From: Paragyromitra xinjiangensis
Taxonomy: Eukaryota > Ascomycota > Pezizomycetes > Pezizales > Discinaceae
Reading direction: 5' to 3'
DNA: 64,000 bases
Assembly: GCA_038503065.1 (NCBI GenBank)
Contig: JBCAMK010000020.1
Coordinates: 1,488,001 to 1,552,000 of the forward strand
A program made the translations under genes and the position numbers. Position 1 is the first letter of the stretch, and the number at the start of each line of letters is the position of its first letter. Below are positions 9,476 through 21,636 of the stretch, piece by piece. Under the pieces are notes generated by a model. It made no database searches and was not told the origin of the DNA. It saw nothing but the letters and a program-made list of their open reading frames with translations.

Positions 9476-10931
9476 ATTCTAGATGGAGTTGGGTAGACGC
9501 GGATTTTGTATTTCTAGATGGGATTCGGTTTGATTGCAATTGAGAATAGTCTAGATGATTTATGGCAATTCATTGAAAAGTGTCGAATGTTGAGTAATGA
9601 TTTGAAATAAAAAGAAACCCCTACTCTACGAAACTACAATTAGTAAACGAATTCAACCTGAAGAAAATATAATGGCTGTTCGCGATAACTGTTAGTGAGG
9701 CGAATGTCTCACTGCTAGAACTGATACATTCACTTGATAGGCGCTGTCAATGATGCACTTTGCACGATCATTTCCCGAATTACGAGCCAAAACGGTCTTT
9801 TTACCATGGCCAAGGTACTGGTAGAGACGGTGTTCTAAACTATCCTGTCTTACTACGACTTCAAGTCTATGTAAAGAACACTGTTTCAATAAAGGCAACA
9901 GGATACGAATTGAGAGGATTAGGCACAATAAACATTGATTTCGGGTTTATTTCTCGCACCCAATTGCGAGCATGTACTCTTGTGGTTCTATTAAAATGGT
10001 GAGTTTTTGTCGAAATGGCATGACAGTTATGGCATGACTGTGGTGTCATGACCCACATTCCCAATGAAATTGTACTTTCGCTCTTGGATTTAAAAACCAG
10101 GCAACCGCCCATCTATTCGTCTTTATTTAATTGTAAGTAACCACTACCATCAGTATTCCGAGTCTGTTCTTCGAGTCTTGCTTGAAAACACACTTCCATC
10201 CACAACTTGTACTCACCATCAGAACCCTAGCCCACTAACAAGAACGCACAGGAAAACGGCAAAAGATAAAGCCAGTGCCAACCCTAAGAAACCTCATCTC
10301 CTATCGGTCCCAGTCCTCCGCGGAAAAACGACAACCGTCCAGTTCAGTGACAACTCATGATCCAGCCACACCTGTCGCGTCGCACACCGGTATCTTCTGC
10401 GACACTCACCTCGGCCAGCTCTGCGGACCCATAGCCATGCACTTGTATACGTAGGTCACAACGCTTTCCTACAAAAGTCTAGGCTCGAGTGCTACACTAC
10501 ACCCTGACACCGGCGAATAAGCAGGGGCTTCCCTTCGGATGAATGATTCCAGATCTCGCCAGCGTCATTTGGCATGGAGATCTTGGCCACTTTCCCCGCA
10601 TAATGTCCTATCCGAGCTGGCTTTCCCCGGACAAGGGGTTTCCCCACACCGCCATAGCGACTGTTATTTGCAATTTCTATCTGTATCATTGGTCGGACGC
10701 TCGGCTACTCGCGGTGGGGACTAGTGATCCTGGAATATTTTCAAGTGCTGCATAAAATATTGCTACTACTGTGGTTCATACAACCTCCGAGAAATTATAT
10801 ATCACCCTTTATTTCCCCCGAATTTCTATCCTCATTCCTCCCAACAGCGACAGTGTCAAGGACTTTTCTCATAGTCGACACAGCCAGTTGTTCCTGAATT
10901 CACTTCTCCAGCTCCAACTCCACAGCCAAAA
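9476..10931. other. Intergenic; quinate permease upstream region
   Basis: About 1.45 kb without a supported gene. A short direct repeat of ATGGCATGAC lies at about 10014-10040. No clear QA-1F-type palindrome was found. The last 100 bases before the permease ATG are pyrimidine-rich, as in fungal promoters. Confidence 0.5.
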
Positions 10932-12651
10932 ATGCCGAACCCATTCTCACCCAAAGACGACTCGGCCAACCCAGCTCCCCCAGAGGTCTACAATTGGCGT
11001 ATCTATGCCCTCGCCGTATCGGCAGCCATGGGTTCCGCCATGTTCGGGTACGATTCCGCCTTCATTGGCGGGGCCCTCTCACTCCCGGCTTTCCAGGCCA
11101 AATTCGGGTTAACGGAGACATCGGGAGAGAAGCTTGCATCGCTGAAGGCAAACATTGTCTCGACTTTCCAAGCTGGGTGTTTTTTCGGAGCGATCCTCTG
11201 TTATCCTATGACTGAGAGGTTCGGAAGACGGTTCACGCTTATGCCGTGTGGATTGGTATTCTGTCTTGGGGCAATACTACAGCTTGCTGCGAACGGGATT
11301 TTGGGGATAATTTATGGTGGTCGTGTTCTTACTGGTGTGTAAATTGTGCTTGACGGGGGCTTGACTCTTGCTAATTAGTTCTAGGTATTGCTGTTGGTGC
11401 TTCTTCTCTTCTGGTCCCTATCTATATTTCTGAATGCTCTCCCCCCGCCATCCGCGGCCGCATGATCGGTTTATTTGAAATCATCCTCCAGTTCGCGCTC
11501 GTTATCGGCTTTTGGGTAAACTACGGTGTCTCCATCCATATTCCGAACAGTTCCGACCGCCAATGGCATATTCCCTTCGGTCTCCAGCTTGTCCCCGGCG
11601 CCGCACTCACGATCTTGATGTTCTTCCAACCTGAGTCTCCAAGATGGTTGATCAAATCCGGACGCGCAGAAGAAGCAGTCAGGAATCTGACCAGGATGCG
11701 ACAGCTCCCAGCCGACCACCAGTACATCATCTGGGAAGTGGATGCGTGCAACCAGCAGATCGAACACGAGGCCGCACAGGGAGCGAACCAAAGTGTGTGG
11801 GGGAAAATCAAAGAGGCCATGCTACCGGGGAATAGGAACCGTCTGTTAATCGGGATGTCGCTCATGATGTTGCAGAATCTGTCTGGGATTAACGCGTTGA
11901 ATTACTACTCGCCGACGATTTTTGAGTCTATTGGGTTCACGGGTACGAGTGTGGGGCTTCTTGCTACGGGTGTTTTTGGTCTGGTGAAGGCGTTCACGAC
12001 TGTGGTCTTTATGTTTCTTGGTGTGGATAAGCTTGGACGACGCAGGTCGTTGATTATCGGGTCGATGGGTGCTTTGGTTGCTATGTTCTATCTCGCGGGT
12101 TTCACGAAGCTGTCGCATTCGTTCGAGGGGGAGGCGAAGCGTAATGCGGGTGCTTATGTTGCTATTGTTATGATCTACGTATTTGCAATTTTCTACGCTA
12201 TATCATGGAATGGGATTCCATGGATATTCTGGTAAGACCCTGTTTTCTAGCTGCTATGGGGTGTGCTAACGGCTTGATTAGCGCTGAGGTTTTCCCTACT
12301 GCTATTCGGTCGGTTTGTCTTGTTTTCACGACTTGCACGCAGTGGCTTGGACAGTTTATCGTTGTCTATTCTACCCCGTATATGATGAATAATATCACCT
12401 ACGGCACGTTTCTCTTCTTTGGGTGTTCGATCGTTGTTGGTATCGTATTTGCGTGGTGCTTCATGCCAGAGACTAAGGGGTTGTCGCTGGAGGATATGGA
12501 TATCATGTTTAATTTGAAGGGGCTGGCACATAATATGCGGCCGGAGACGGATCGGATTATTGCAGCGAATAGGGATGAGTTAAGGACGGGCGAGGTGAGT
12601 GAGGAGAGTATGGCGGAGAAGTTTGGGGCTAAGCATATGGAGGATGTTTAA
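10932..12651 (+). CDS. qutD: Quinate permease, MFS sugar-transporter family (QutD/qa-y)
   Basis: Plasma-membrane proton-coupled importer of quinate in the MFS sugar porter family. Three exons, 10932..11334, 11385..12231 and 12282..12651, are separated by two 50-bp introns (GTGTGT...TCTAG and GTAAGA...GATTAG with a GCTAAC branch site). The spliced product is 539 aa, matching the 530-540 aa of fungal quinate permeases. Visible signatures are MFGYDSAFIGG in helix 1, RFGRRF after helix 2, GRVLTGIAVGASS, PESPRWLIKSGR, LQNLSGINALNYYSP, LGRRRSLIIGSMGA and the family end motif PETKGLSLEDMD. Twelve hydrophobic segments can be traced. It lies between the fused dehydroquinase gene and quinate dehydrogenase, all on the plus strand. 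Confidence 0.93.
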
Positions 12652-13586
12652 GGGATCGGGGGTGGAGGGTTTAATGATAGCCTTGTTTAGAACGGTTTCT
12701 GGTTTTGTAATTAAATATTGGGACTTCTTGTTTAGGTCTTGATGACTTTGTATTTGTCAGGCGAGAGCGGTTTTTGTTTTGTGTTTAGTCTATATCCGTA
12801 GAGCGTGGGTGTAGATATGAAATCTTATGCTCTGCTATGAATCTGATTGTTACGAGTAATGTCTACCAGCTGTGTTTTAGCTACCAATTGATCTAGCTTT
12901 CCTGGGTACTAAGGAATATATGTATGTCTATCTAAATACCCACATTAATGTACCTGTAGAAGAGATAGTCCCCAACACAGCTCACGATCCACTATAATAC
13001 CAAGCTTTTCTTTTTTCCCCCACTTGATTATAATTATATAGAAACGTCTGTGATAGAACTTGGATTCGGAATGTCTTGCGTATCTCACAGGCAACTGTCT
13101 GGGCTATTTCAGAGTTTGATCCGGAGTTGACATGTACACAGAAGAATTATTTTACATGCACAATTCATCTGTAGTGGGTATATGAGCGGAGATCTGTTTG
13201 AGCCATGGGCGGTCGGATCAACGTTAGAACTGAGACATCCCCGCCTTACCGGGACTCTGCGGCTCGGCGGGTGTGGAATTACCCGTCTGCAGGTTCAACC
13301 CCGCACTCTTGACCGCACGGATAAGAGTTTACGCCGCTCGTGTGGCGATATGCAGGGGACAAGACGGGGAGTCCCGCAACGCCGACGGTGGCCGAGATGG
13401 ATATAGGACGAGGGCGAAGATGGAGACTCTTTACTAAACACCTAGCAATTAATTATCGTACATTTAATTGTGCTATCCCCTGATTTACGATTTTTGTCTA
13501 ATTTAATAGATCTCGTTTCTCGAGTCTCCCAAATTACTAGCCCACCACCTACTATTACACCCCTCACAACTCATCACTCGCCCACA
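12652..13586. promoter_or_regulatory. Quinate dehydrogenase upstream region
   Basis: This 935-bp gap has no supported gene. Sequence at 13200-13420 is GC-rich compared with its AT-rich surroundings, and contains the operator-like site at 13319. Confidence 0.5.
13319..13334. promoter_or_regulatory. Candidate QA-1F/QutA-type site upstream of quinate dehydrogenase
   Basis: GGATAAGAGTTTACGC matches GGRTAARYRYTTATCC at 13 of 16 positions: the left half-site is perfect and the right one degenerate. It lies about 250 bp upstream of the dehydrogenase start, a plausible promoter position. Confidence 0.4.
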
Positions 13587-14576
13587 ATGTCCGACACAGA
13601 CACCCTCACCCAATCTTACACCCACGGCACCACCCCCCTCACCCCCTCATCCTACACTACCCCCCTCAAAACCTATCTCTTCGGCTACCCAATCGCCCAC
13701 TCCCTCGCGCCCCTCCTCCACAACACCCTCTTCCCCGAAATGCACACAAACTGGAACTACTCCCTAATCGAATCCAAAGACAAAGCCGACTTCCTCCCAA
13801 AACTCAAAGCTGAAAACTGCGTCGGCGCTGCAGTAACAATGCCCCATAAAGTCACGTTCATGTCCGAAGTCGACGAACTCACAGAAGAAGCATGTATGAT
13901 TGGAGCTGTCAACACCGTCTTCATCCGGATAGACCCTGAAGGGAAGAAGAAGTATGTAGGGACAAATACAGACTGTATTGGTATCCGAGAAGCATTCCTA
14001 CAGAACTACCCAGATATGCTATCTCGTTCAAAGGGGAAGCCCGCATTAGTAGTTGGCGGAGGTGGGGCTTGCAGATCTGCGGTGTACGCGCTGTGGAAGT
14101 GGCTCGGCGCGTCAAAGGTCTATCTTGTGAACCGTATACCGGAGGAAGTCGACGCTATTACAGCTGCGTTTAAGACCGTTGGGTTCCCGTGTGAGCTTAT
14201 TCATGTTGCTACGTTGGAGCAGGCGAAGGCGCTTGAGACTCCAGTAGTGGTTGTTGGGACTGTGCCAGATTTCCCACCGAAGGATCCGGGGGAGATTCTG
14301 GCGAGGGAGATTGCGGTGGAGTTTTTGAGGAGGGAGGTGGGGGGTGGTGCGCAGAAGGGGTATGTTCATGAGATGTGTTATCATCCGAATCCGGTTACGG
14401 CGTTTTATAGGCTGAGTGAGGAGAATGGGTGGGCGGTGATTCCGGGGACGGAGAGTATGACGCATCAGGGGATTGCGCAGCAGGTTTTGTGGTGTGAGAA
14501 GAGGTTGGAGGAGTTTCCGGTGGAGAAGGCGACGTTGGTTGTTAGGAAGGCGTTAGAGGAGGCGAGGAAGAAGTAG
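13587..14576 (+). CDS. qutB: Quinate 5-dehydrogenase (QutB/qa-3)
   Basis: NAD-dependent oxidation of quinate to 3-dehydroquinate, the first catabolic step; also acts on shikimate in the family. It is intronless and 329 aa from MSDTDTLTQ, about the size of known QutB/qa-3 (320-330). The open frame continues 39 codons upstream, but the MSDTD start after CCCACA is better placed. Substrate domain: LFGYPIAHSLAPLLHN and AAVTMPHKVTFMSE with the catalytic Lys; GAVNTVFIR; GTNTDCIGIRE with the catalytic Asp. Cofactor domain: VVGGGGACRSAVYALWKWLG and VYLVNRIPEEV. C-terminal: GTESMTHQGIAQQVLW. Of the three related genes in this cluster, this one fits fungal quinate dehydrogenase best. Its neighbour upstream is the permease. 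Confidence 0.93.
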   Translation: MSDTDTLTQSYTHGTTPLTPSSYTTPLKTYLFGYPIAHSLAPLLHNTLFPEMHTNWNYSLIESKDKADFLPKLKAENCVGAAVTMPHKVTFMSEVDELTEEACMIGAVNTVFIRIDPEGKKKYVGTNTDCIGIREAFLQNYPDMLSRSKGKPALVVGGGGACRSAVYALWKWLGASKVYLVNRIPEEVDAITAAFKTVGFPCELIHVATLEQAKALETPVVVVGTVPDFPPKDPGEILAREIAVEFLRREVGGGAQKGYVHEMCYHPNPVTAFYRLSEENGWAVIPGTESMTHQGIAQQVLWCEKRLEEFPVEKATLVVRKALEEARKK

Positions 14577-14888
14577 AAGGGTGGGTTGGATTGGGTTGTA
14601 CATATTTTCATCGAGGCGGAGTATTAGGGTAGGCTGTAAGTTTTAAAAACGCTTGGGAGTGATAATATATTTTGAGATAGAGAAGAAAGATAGTAACACT
14701 AGCACAATAGAAGCCTGCGAAAGGGCAGGGAGAAAGAAATCGTAGCACGTCAAGATCAAATACACTAATCAGTTCATCTTCGTACCAATTTCACCAAGAG
14801 ACTCCAGCTACATAAGCCTCACTTAAACTAAATTTCGTCCACACATCCATTGACCACAGTGCTAAGGTATCTTTATAGCCCTCAAACC

Positions 14889-16229
14889 CTACTCAGACGC
14901 CTTTATCCATGGCTCAACCTTTTTAGCCATCTCAACTCCTTCGACGAGGAACTTCCACCAGTAGTGTTCATCCGGATTGTCGGGGCGTTTACCTATAGCT
15001 CAATAGATTAGTTACAAGCCCCAAATCCGCCATCGTATCAAACAGCTGACAGAGTTGATCTTGGGAATGATGCTGGAATATCGGGTGTTCAAACCGTTTT
15101 CAAGATGCCCAAGTAATGCTTCCTCCCACTTCTGTCTATCATCCGATGTATTGAGGATAGGATCAATCCACTTTGTATTCTCACGGTCCGGATTCAACGT
15201 TACTAATGTACTGAGCATGGCTCTTCGTGTGCTGAAATTAAGTTCCACCTTCTCCAAACGAAGATGATTCATCCGTAGCCAGTCGTCAACCGAGCTGTAT
15301 TCCGAATAGACGTATGCGGATGTGAACGCGCAGACCGCAATCCAGGCAGAAATGATGAGACCATTCCAGTCATGAAAAGCGCAGGCAACCGCCGTTAGGC
15401 CCCATTGCGTGAATACAAGCAGTCTGAGTAAGATGTTGAGAGCCATAGGATACTTCCTAGGCTCCACTTGGTACAAAGGCTTGTTCAGCAATGAATCCAC
15501 GGCACGATGTCCACCAATAAATGCGACCCACTCGTTTCCATTTACGCTATCGCATAGTACTACCATTCTTGAGAATCCAGACTCTTGTGGGTAGAGCAAC
15601 TTCCGGGTTTTATGGCCATGCGAATAGCGGATGGTAAGTCCTGTAAGTAGGAGAGTTACGAGGTATGCGAAAGCAAGGTATTGGCCGGAGAGCACACTAG
15701 TAGCCAGGACCGTAATCCAAAGCAGCCACCCCACAGCTGTGATGAGCAACCACTTCCAGCCGTTTTTATTGGTCGAGCTCCCGGTCCAGTAACCCGCACC
15801 AGCTTTCTCTCCGGTGGGCTCCGGTTCCACTCGGGAAACTCGCACAATCTCAAGTCGCTGTCTCCGATGGCCTGCCAAGTTGGTGTCGGTACAGTCGAAA
15901 GAGTTTCTCGTCTGTGCTTGTGATATGCATGTACGGATGGTAAACGGAGAGGAACAGGGATAACAATCGCCCCATCGACCATCGATACAGTGCAGCGGAG
16001 GCGTACGCCCAGGCTGGTCCAGGCAGCAGGCAGTTGTCCTATCGCTGTTGGAGAGCAACAAACGACTGCCGGCTGGAGTAACTAGCCAATTCCACAATAA
16101 ACCACGCCCTGAAAGCTCATACGAATGAAGTGTTTTGGGGAAGTCTGTGAACTCGATAAGGGCAGATAGCGGGAGAATCCCCGCCAGATTTGAGAGCCAG
16201 TCGTTGAGCATGGGTGGTGGGTATGACAT
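14889..16229 (-). CDS. Three-helix membrane protein, paralogue A
   Basis: Exon 1 is 15095..16229 and exon 2 is 14889..14992, joined over a 102-bp intron (GTTTGA...CTATAG), giving 412 aa. The last exon was placed by its match to the paralogue at 18773: both end with EHYWWKF/EKYWWKF, then a helical tail. No family is recognised. The N-terminal ~130 residues contain Cys pairs (HCIDGRWGDCYPCSSPFTIR), suggesting a lumenal or extracellular disulfide domain. Hydrophobic segments follow at roughly residues 160-205 (two spans) and 275-315. Between them lie the conserved motifs TIRYSHGHKTRKLL, MVVLCDSVNGNEWVAFIGG and HRAVDSLLNKP. There is no obvious signal peptide. It sits between the quinate block and the HET genes, and function is unknown. 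Confidence 0.82.
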
Positions 16230-18772
16230 CTTTACGCTGCTTGAAATATTAAGATCGGTAACCGAATTTCAATGAGGTTTTGGTCAACATACATTTTGGG
16301 CCTAAAATTTCTTGTAAATAGTTGATAAAGCGGCCGTGCAAGAGTTGTTTCCTGATGCTGACAGTGTCGATGTCCGGGAATGCACCCCAAAGTCAGAGAC
16401 GAGAGGATATCGAGGGCAGAAGAGAATTGGGTTGTCGTGTCCAAGGATGGTAGTACTTTTGAGTCCTTAGAGATGTGGATAATCTGTAGGGTCTATGGGA
16501 GGACAACCCTTTTATAATAAGTTCCAGCTAATCTCTACCTATCATTATACACAGCCTGCAGGTGTCTCCAGAAACGCACCTAAAGAAATAGCGCCCCACG
16601 GTAGTAGAATAGAGATTCCTAGAAATAATGAAATGACCTAGATGAGGCAGTTCTAAACCGGCCTTCAAAAATGCTCGGAGAGCGCCAGAAACGGTTACTT
16701 GCTTGCTTGATGGAGTAATTTCAATTAAATTATTTTACCCCAGCCTAGTCCAGGTCATTTCATTATCCCCGAGAAAGTATCTACTCTATGGTATGTGGGA
16801 GGGCTGAATGTATACTGCAAGAGCGTTTGGCGCCACTTGCCTAAAAGCTTATAGCTTAAGCGAACAAGGACAAAATACCTGGGATAAGGTATATCCATCC
16901 AAGGCAACTGTGGCGCCTATTCTACCACGATACCAGAAGCGCATTTCAAGGGAAGATTGACACAGATCTCATGCAAACTCTTCGTCACAGACTTAATCAT
17001 GATTCGGCAGATCCCCGTGGAATTCGAGTCAGATCAGCGTGGCATTGCGACGGGACAGACAATTATTCTCATTGATAGCAAGCAGAGAATTGCCCCGTTG
17101 AATGACACCGTATCTCCGACCAGGTCTGAGGCACCTTTGGAGTTTCTGTTTGGTCTCTTTTCAATCGTTGCTCTTTCGCGAGACACAGCCGCATGAACGC
17201 ACAAGGTTTGCCGATCAGCATGTAGATAGTGGTAGGTGGGCCCACACAATCTGCACCTGTCAGGTACTTATTGCAGCCTACATTTTCTCTACCACCCCAA
17301 AAAACAGATTTGAGGCACTTTCTCGACCCCTCTTGGCAAGGTTGTTCATAGGGCTGTACAATCCCTATGCCACGTGCACAAGAGCTAACATTATCAGCCT
17401 CAAGGTGATCTACCGAAATGGCCTGCACCAGAAGTGGCCAATTAAAGCTATCCTATAGATACAGGTTAGGATCTAGACAATTGAATACTGCTTAGATGAG
17501 TTACTAACCTGGATTCAAAACGCACAGATACGACCCATGAATCTGTGAATGGTAATTCCACTAGCTGTCTATTGCATTAATATTCCCTTGTAACGTTAAC
17601 AGAATTCAGACGATACACCCGCATAAATCATTCACATACATACATACAACAGAGCCTCTCACATAAAGCTTGCTCGCTTATAAAATCTGTGTTCAATTGG
17701 ATCGAAGCATATGCAGACTTATTGGACCTAACCAGTGCTTAGAGAGGAACTAGAATGTGGCTTAGGTAAAGTACCTCGCGTATTAGGCCTATCCAGCGAC
17801 GGCATACGCTGCAGGGCACGGTGGTGGAAGGCGCAGTGTTGCGGTTGGAGCGGAAGCACATGACGGAGCCTTATAAATGCTGATATGATATTACTGTATG
17901 GGTTTTGAGCGCACATGATATCGATGGCGGAGTATGAAGCGAATACAAGTGTATGAGGGGTGAAGTTGGAACGGCAAGGGTACTGAAAAATTTCTTCTTG
18001 CAGCTTAACCGTTATAACTGGAAATCCCGGCCGTCCCAACTTCACCCCCCGTACGCTCGTACAAAGATTGATCTAGAGCTGTATTTACCTTATCCCAAAT
18101 CCTGAATATCAACATGTGTTACGGGAAGTAAAACTCATAGTATAGTTTTCTATCTTCTAACCTTTAGTTACTGGAGTGAAAGATGATACTAGTATAGGAC
18201 CGCACTGTCATTATCTGGCCGCAGGTGAATAACGTGTTCGCAGGGCTGGTACCAGGTACTCGGATATGATTCACCAAGACGATGAAGGTAGGCAAACACC
18301 TGTTCTGCTGATGACTATTAAGCTCAAATCTAGAAAAATCCCCGTAATAGAAGGAGCAGCCTGTGTATGAGGGTAGGCCACCTGAAAGGGTAAATTATCT
18401 GAAATATCTCAAAAGCGACAACGACCCCGAGGATCAGCAGGCCACTGGGAAAGAGTCACTTTTGCATGAATAGACAGAGGATAGTCTAATATCCTGGGAA
18501 GCATCAAGCACAAAAGACAGCTATAATAATGCTATGACAATATGCAATAGTTCAATAAAGATCTAGAATCCTGTTGATACTTCTAAACTTAAACTTTGAC
18601 AAGATGCAACGCTATTTGCAGGTCAGTGAAGACTTAAATAGGGGTATAATAATATTTAACGACTTTCGCTTCGCCATCCACATCCAAACCCCCAGACCGT
18701 CCAGGCACGATATCGATATATTTGTGTCAAACCTCATGAAATTAGTATGGATACCCGAGATATATAAACTTG
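16230..18772. other. Gene-poor interval with a candidate MITE
   Basis: About 2.5 kb between the two membrane-protein paralogues. Open frames of 80-120 codons at 17.0-17.5 kb overlap on both strands and resemble nothing known. A TA-flanked inverted-repeat element lies at 17954..18051. The rest is AT-rich and featureless. Confidence 0.5.
17954..18051. mobile_element. 98-bp TA-flanked inverted-repeat element (MITE candidate)
   Basis: Arms 17951..17975 and 18030..18054 are reverse complements over 25 bases with three mismatches, all transitions. The shared core is GGGGTGAAGTTGG. TA dinucleotides (17952-17953 and 18052-18053) border the element, as in Tc1/mariner-type insertions. A chance hairpin is not excluded. 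Confidence 0.45.
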
Positions 18773-20163
18773 CTAGGTTTGAATACACACCCCTTTCTTT
18801 TCAAACATCTCAAGCCATTCTTTAACATCTTTAGCCACATCAACACCTTCTTCAATAAACTTCCACCAATATTTCTCCTTGTTCTCTTCTTGACATGTAC
18901 CTAGAAAGAAGTCAGGGTTTAAGCGGGACGTGTTACATGCTTTGGTGCTAGAGCTACAAACTAACCTGCTTCCAGCTTCTCAATTAGCGCTTCTTCCCAG
19001 CTTTTCCTATCCCCCGAAGGCGCAAGAATAGGATCAATCCATTTTGTGCTCTTCCTGTCCGGGTTCAATGCCACAAGTGCACTCAGCATCGCTCGCCGTG
19101 TCCCAAACGTGACCTCCGCCTTATTCAAAACCACCCGATTTGCCTTCAGCCACCCGTGGACGGAGTTTTGCTCGGTATATATGCGCGACGATGTGAATGC
19201 GCACAGAGCAATCCAGGCCGAAATTACGATCGCGTTCCAGTCTTGGAAGCCACAAGCAACTGTGGTCAAACCCCATTGCCCGATTACAAATAACCGAGTT
19301 AAGTTTCGGATGATCCTAGGGATAGGGATAGGCTCTGGTTTGTAATATGGTTTATTTAGCAGAGAGTCTACCACGCGATGGCCACCGATAAATACAACCC
19401 AGTCGTTTCCGTTCATGCTATCGCATAGTACGACCATTCGCAAGAATTTTGATGGTTTCCGGTCGAGGAGCTTTCGAGCTGTGTGGCCGTGAGAATACCG
19501 AATCACAAAGCCGGTGAATACGAGAACCACTAGGTAGGACGCCGCAATATATAAACCTGCCAGCAGGCTTATAGCCAGAACTAGACACCAAAAAAACCAC
19601 CCAATTAATGATATTGCGAACCACTTCCGTCCGTGTTTATCAATTCCCTGGAGGATTTTCATGGTAAGGCTCCGAGTGTTGCCGAGATCCTTCTCGCTAA
19701 TACCACCGCCGCGCTTCCCCTCTTCCGCGCCAAGTTCGGCTGTCTCTTCATTTACAACTTCATCTTGTAATACATAAATTACCTGTAGTTTCTGTGGGCG
19801 AGCGGCGGCACTGGGGTCTATAATCCCGCATTCGAATGATTTCTTCGTTTGGCTGACACATGTTCGGATTGTAAACGCTGAATGCGCGGGATACTGATCG
19901 CCCCAGCGGCCATCGATGCAGTGAAGTGGGGGTGTTTCTCCGACATGATCCAAAGAGCACGCATTTGAACGATCAACGTCCGAGAGTAAGAGGCGCGCAC
20001 CTACTGGGGTGACTGGCCAATTCCAGAGAAGGCCGCGGCCTGATAGTTCGTAGGAGTGAAGTTTCTTCACAACGTCTGTGAAATCGATAAGGGCAGACAA
20101 TGGTAATATCCCCGCAGTGTTTGACAGCCAACCACTGAGCTCAGGAGGTTGGAAGGGAGCCAT
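18773..20163 (-). CDS. Three-helix membrane protein, paralogue B
   Basis: Exon 1 is 18966..20163 and exon 2 is 18773..18900, joined over a 65-bp intron (GTTAGT...TTCTAG), giving 441 aa. It is a clear paralogue of the gene at 14889: shared blocks include NTAGILPLSALIDFTD, LHSYELSGRGLLWNW, HCIDGRWGDQYP, IRYSHGH, MVVLCDSMNGNDWVVFIGG, HRVVDSLLNKP and TRRAMLSALVALNPDR, and the intron is at the same site. It has a longer acidic, Gly-rich linker (about residues 125-165) before the first hydrophobic pair. Two spans lie at about 185-230 and a third around 300-340. Same strand as copy A, 2.5 kb apart, so the pair probably arose by tandem duplication. Function is unknown; nearness to HET genes suggests, but does not show, an allorecognition role. 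Confidence 0.82.
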
Positions 20164-21636
20164 GTGTTGTATCCGAATCTAGGTGAATGATTTCTATATC
20201 CCGATGTCAGAAAATGACAGAAGTGCAGCCTTGCTACTAGGGCAGTACACAGGAATGGGGAAGCTGAATGAAATTTCACCAGGCTAGATATGTAGCTACC
20301 GGGAAACAGTAAATTACCGGTTGTAGTACTTGTCTCAGCGCATTAAACGAGGCAGGGAACTGTAGCAGGGCGAGAATTAAAGCACCTAAAGCGCCTTAGG
20401 GGTACGGTGTTGAAGTGAAAGTCACGCCAAAGGAGGTGGTATAGTAAAATAATACTGTAGAGTTGGTTTCGGTTCTCGAAGTTATGCGATACTTTGAAGG
20501 TTCAGAGTTAATCGATTACCTATATCTATCCCGGCAAAACCTATTATCGATAGTCGCCAGCACTCGTGTCGGGTATGGGGTACCAGAAAATAGAGGTTGT
20601 ATCAAAGTACTAGAATCAAAGGCCTAGCCAGCCAGCCGCCTCAACTAGGGAAAACCATTTTCTACTCGTTCGTGGGCACAAGCAGAAACAGAGGGGTGGA
20701 TTTATGTCGTGGTATCTGCGCACGATTCCATCTGTAGCGAGTACGTAAAACTAAATTCTGCATCAATCCCTGCCGCTGCTGCCTGACTGTGACACCACTC
20801 AGCCTCATGGACATGGACCATTAAGGCAAAGCCATCTGGCCGGACTAAGGTTCCCGAGACTGCATATCTGTTGTCTTTTTTTCCTCTTCCCCTTTGACTG
20901 ATGAGAGCGCGGGTTCTCCACCTTCCGCATTGGGGTGTGGCATAGTGACTTTGCCATTGGAGGAGTGACTAGAATCCAATAAATTTGCTAGGGCAGAGTG
21001 ACTGCACCACTACCTATATTTTCGATAGAATCACTATGTAACTAGCCTAAGGGATAACCAATTTTATTCGAAAAGGAGAGGACCTTTACCATTCTCAGAC
21101 CTATTTATTTTTTCCCTAGGGTAATTATAAGTACCTTCGTTGTTGTTTCGTGTGTTATGATTAGTTGGTTTCACTCGACCAACTCAACACTTTACTCTGT
21201 TCGGACTGAGCTGCTGGTGAGGGTCCTGGCTATACCCCCATTCAACTCCTAGAATTCTCATTTCTCTCTCAGGCAAGTTGACTATCAGCTGATATAATAC
21301 CAGTTTCCTCCCACAAACAAAGCTTGCCTACCTGCAAAGTACAGGCCTAAGCGCTTTCCCCGGACCACCGGATTCCTATTTATATAGCCGGACCCTCAAA
21401 AACTCACGAAAATCCAAGGATAACCTTGAGTTAGTATCTTATACATATAATTTAGCGCCGGCGCCTAACCTTCACAATATAGTCTCCAAGTTGATAACGG
21501 AACAACCCCTAAGAAGGTAATTTTCCTTAAATCACTCCTCCCTCCCATTACTTAGTGGTAACGATATCTACATGTAGTCGCGAATCAGGACCGGCCATTA
21601 CTCCCTGCACTCTGTGACAAAAGCCGGTGGCCAAAT
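20164..21636. other. Intergenic, no supported gene
   Basis: About 1.5 kb containing the upstream regions of the leftward membrane-protein gene and the rightward HET gene. No coding signal or notable repeat was seen. Confidence 0.5.

Noticed and set aside
13280..13296. GGTTCAACCCC resembling a tRNA B-box
   Set aside because: No matching A-box at the right distance, and no acceptor or anticodon stem can be drawn around it.
17069..17458. Open frames of ~118 codons on both strands
   Set aside because: They overlap each other in antisense, show no domain or codon signal, and have no paralogue in the window.
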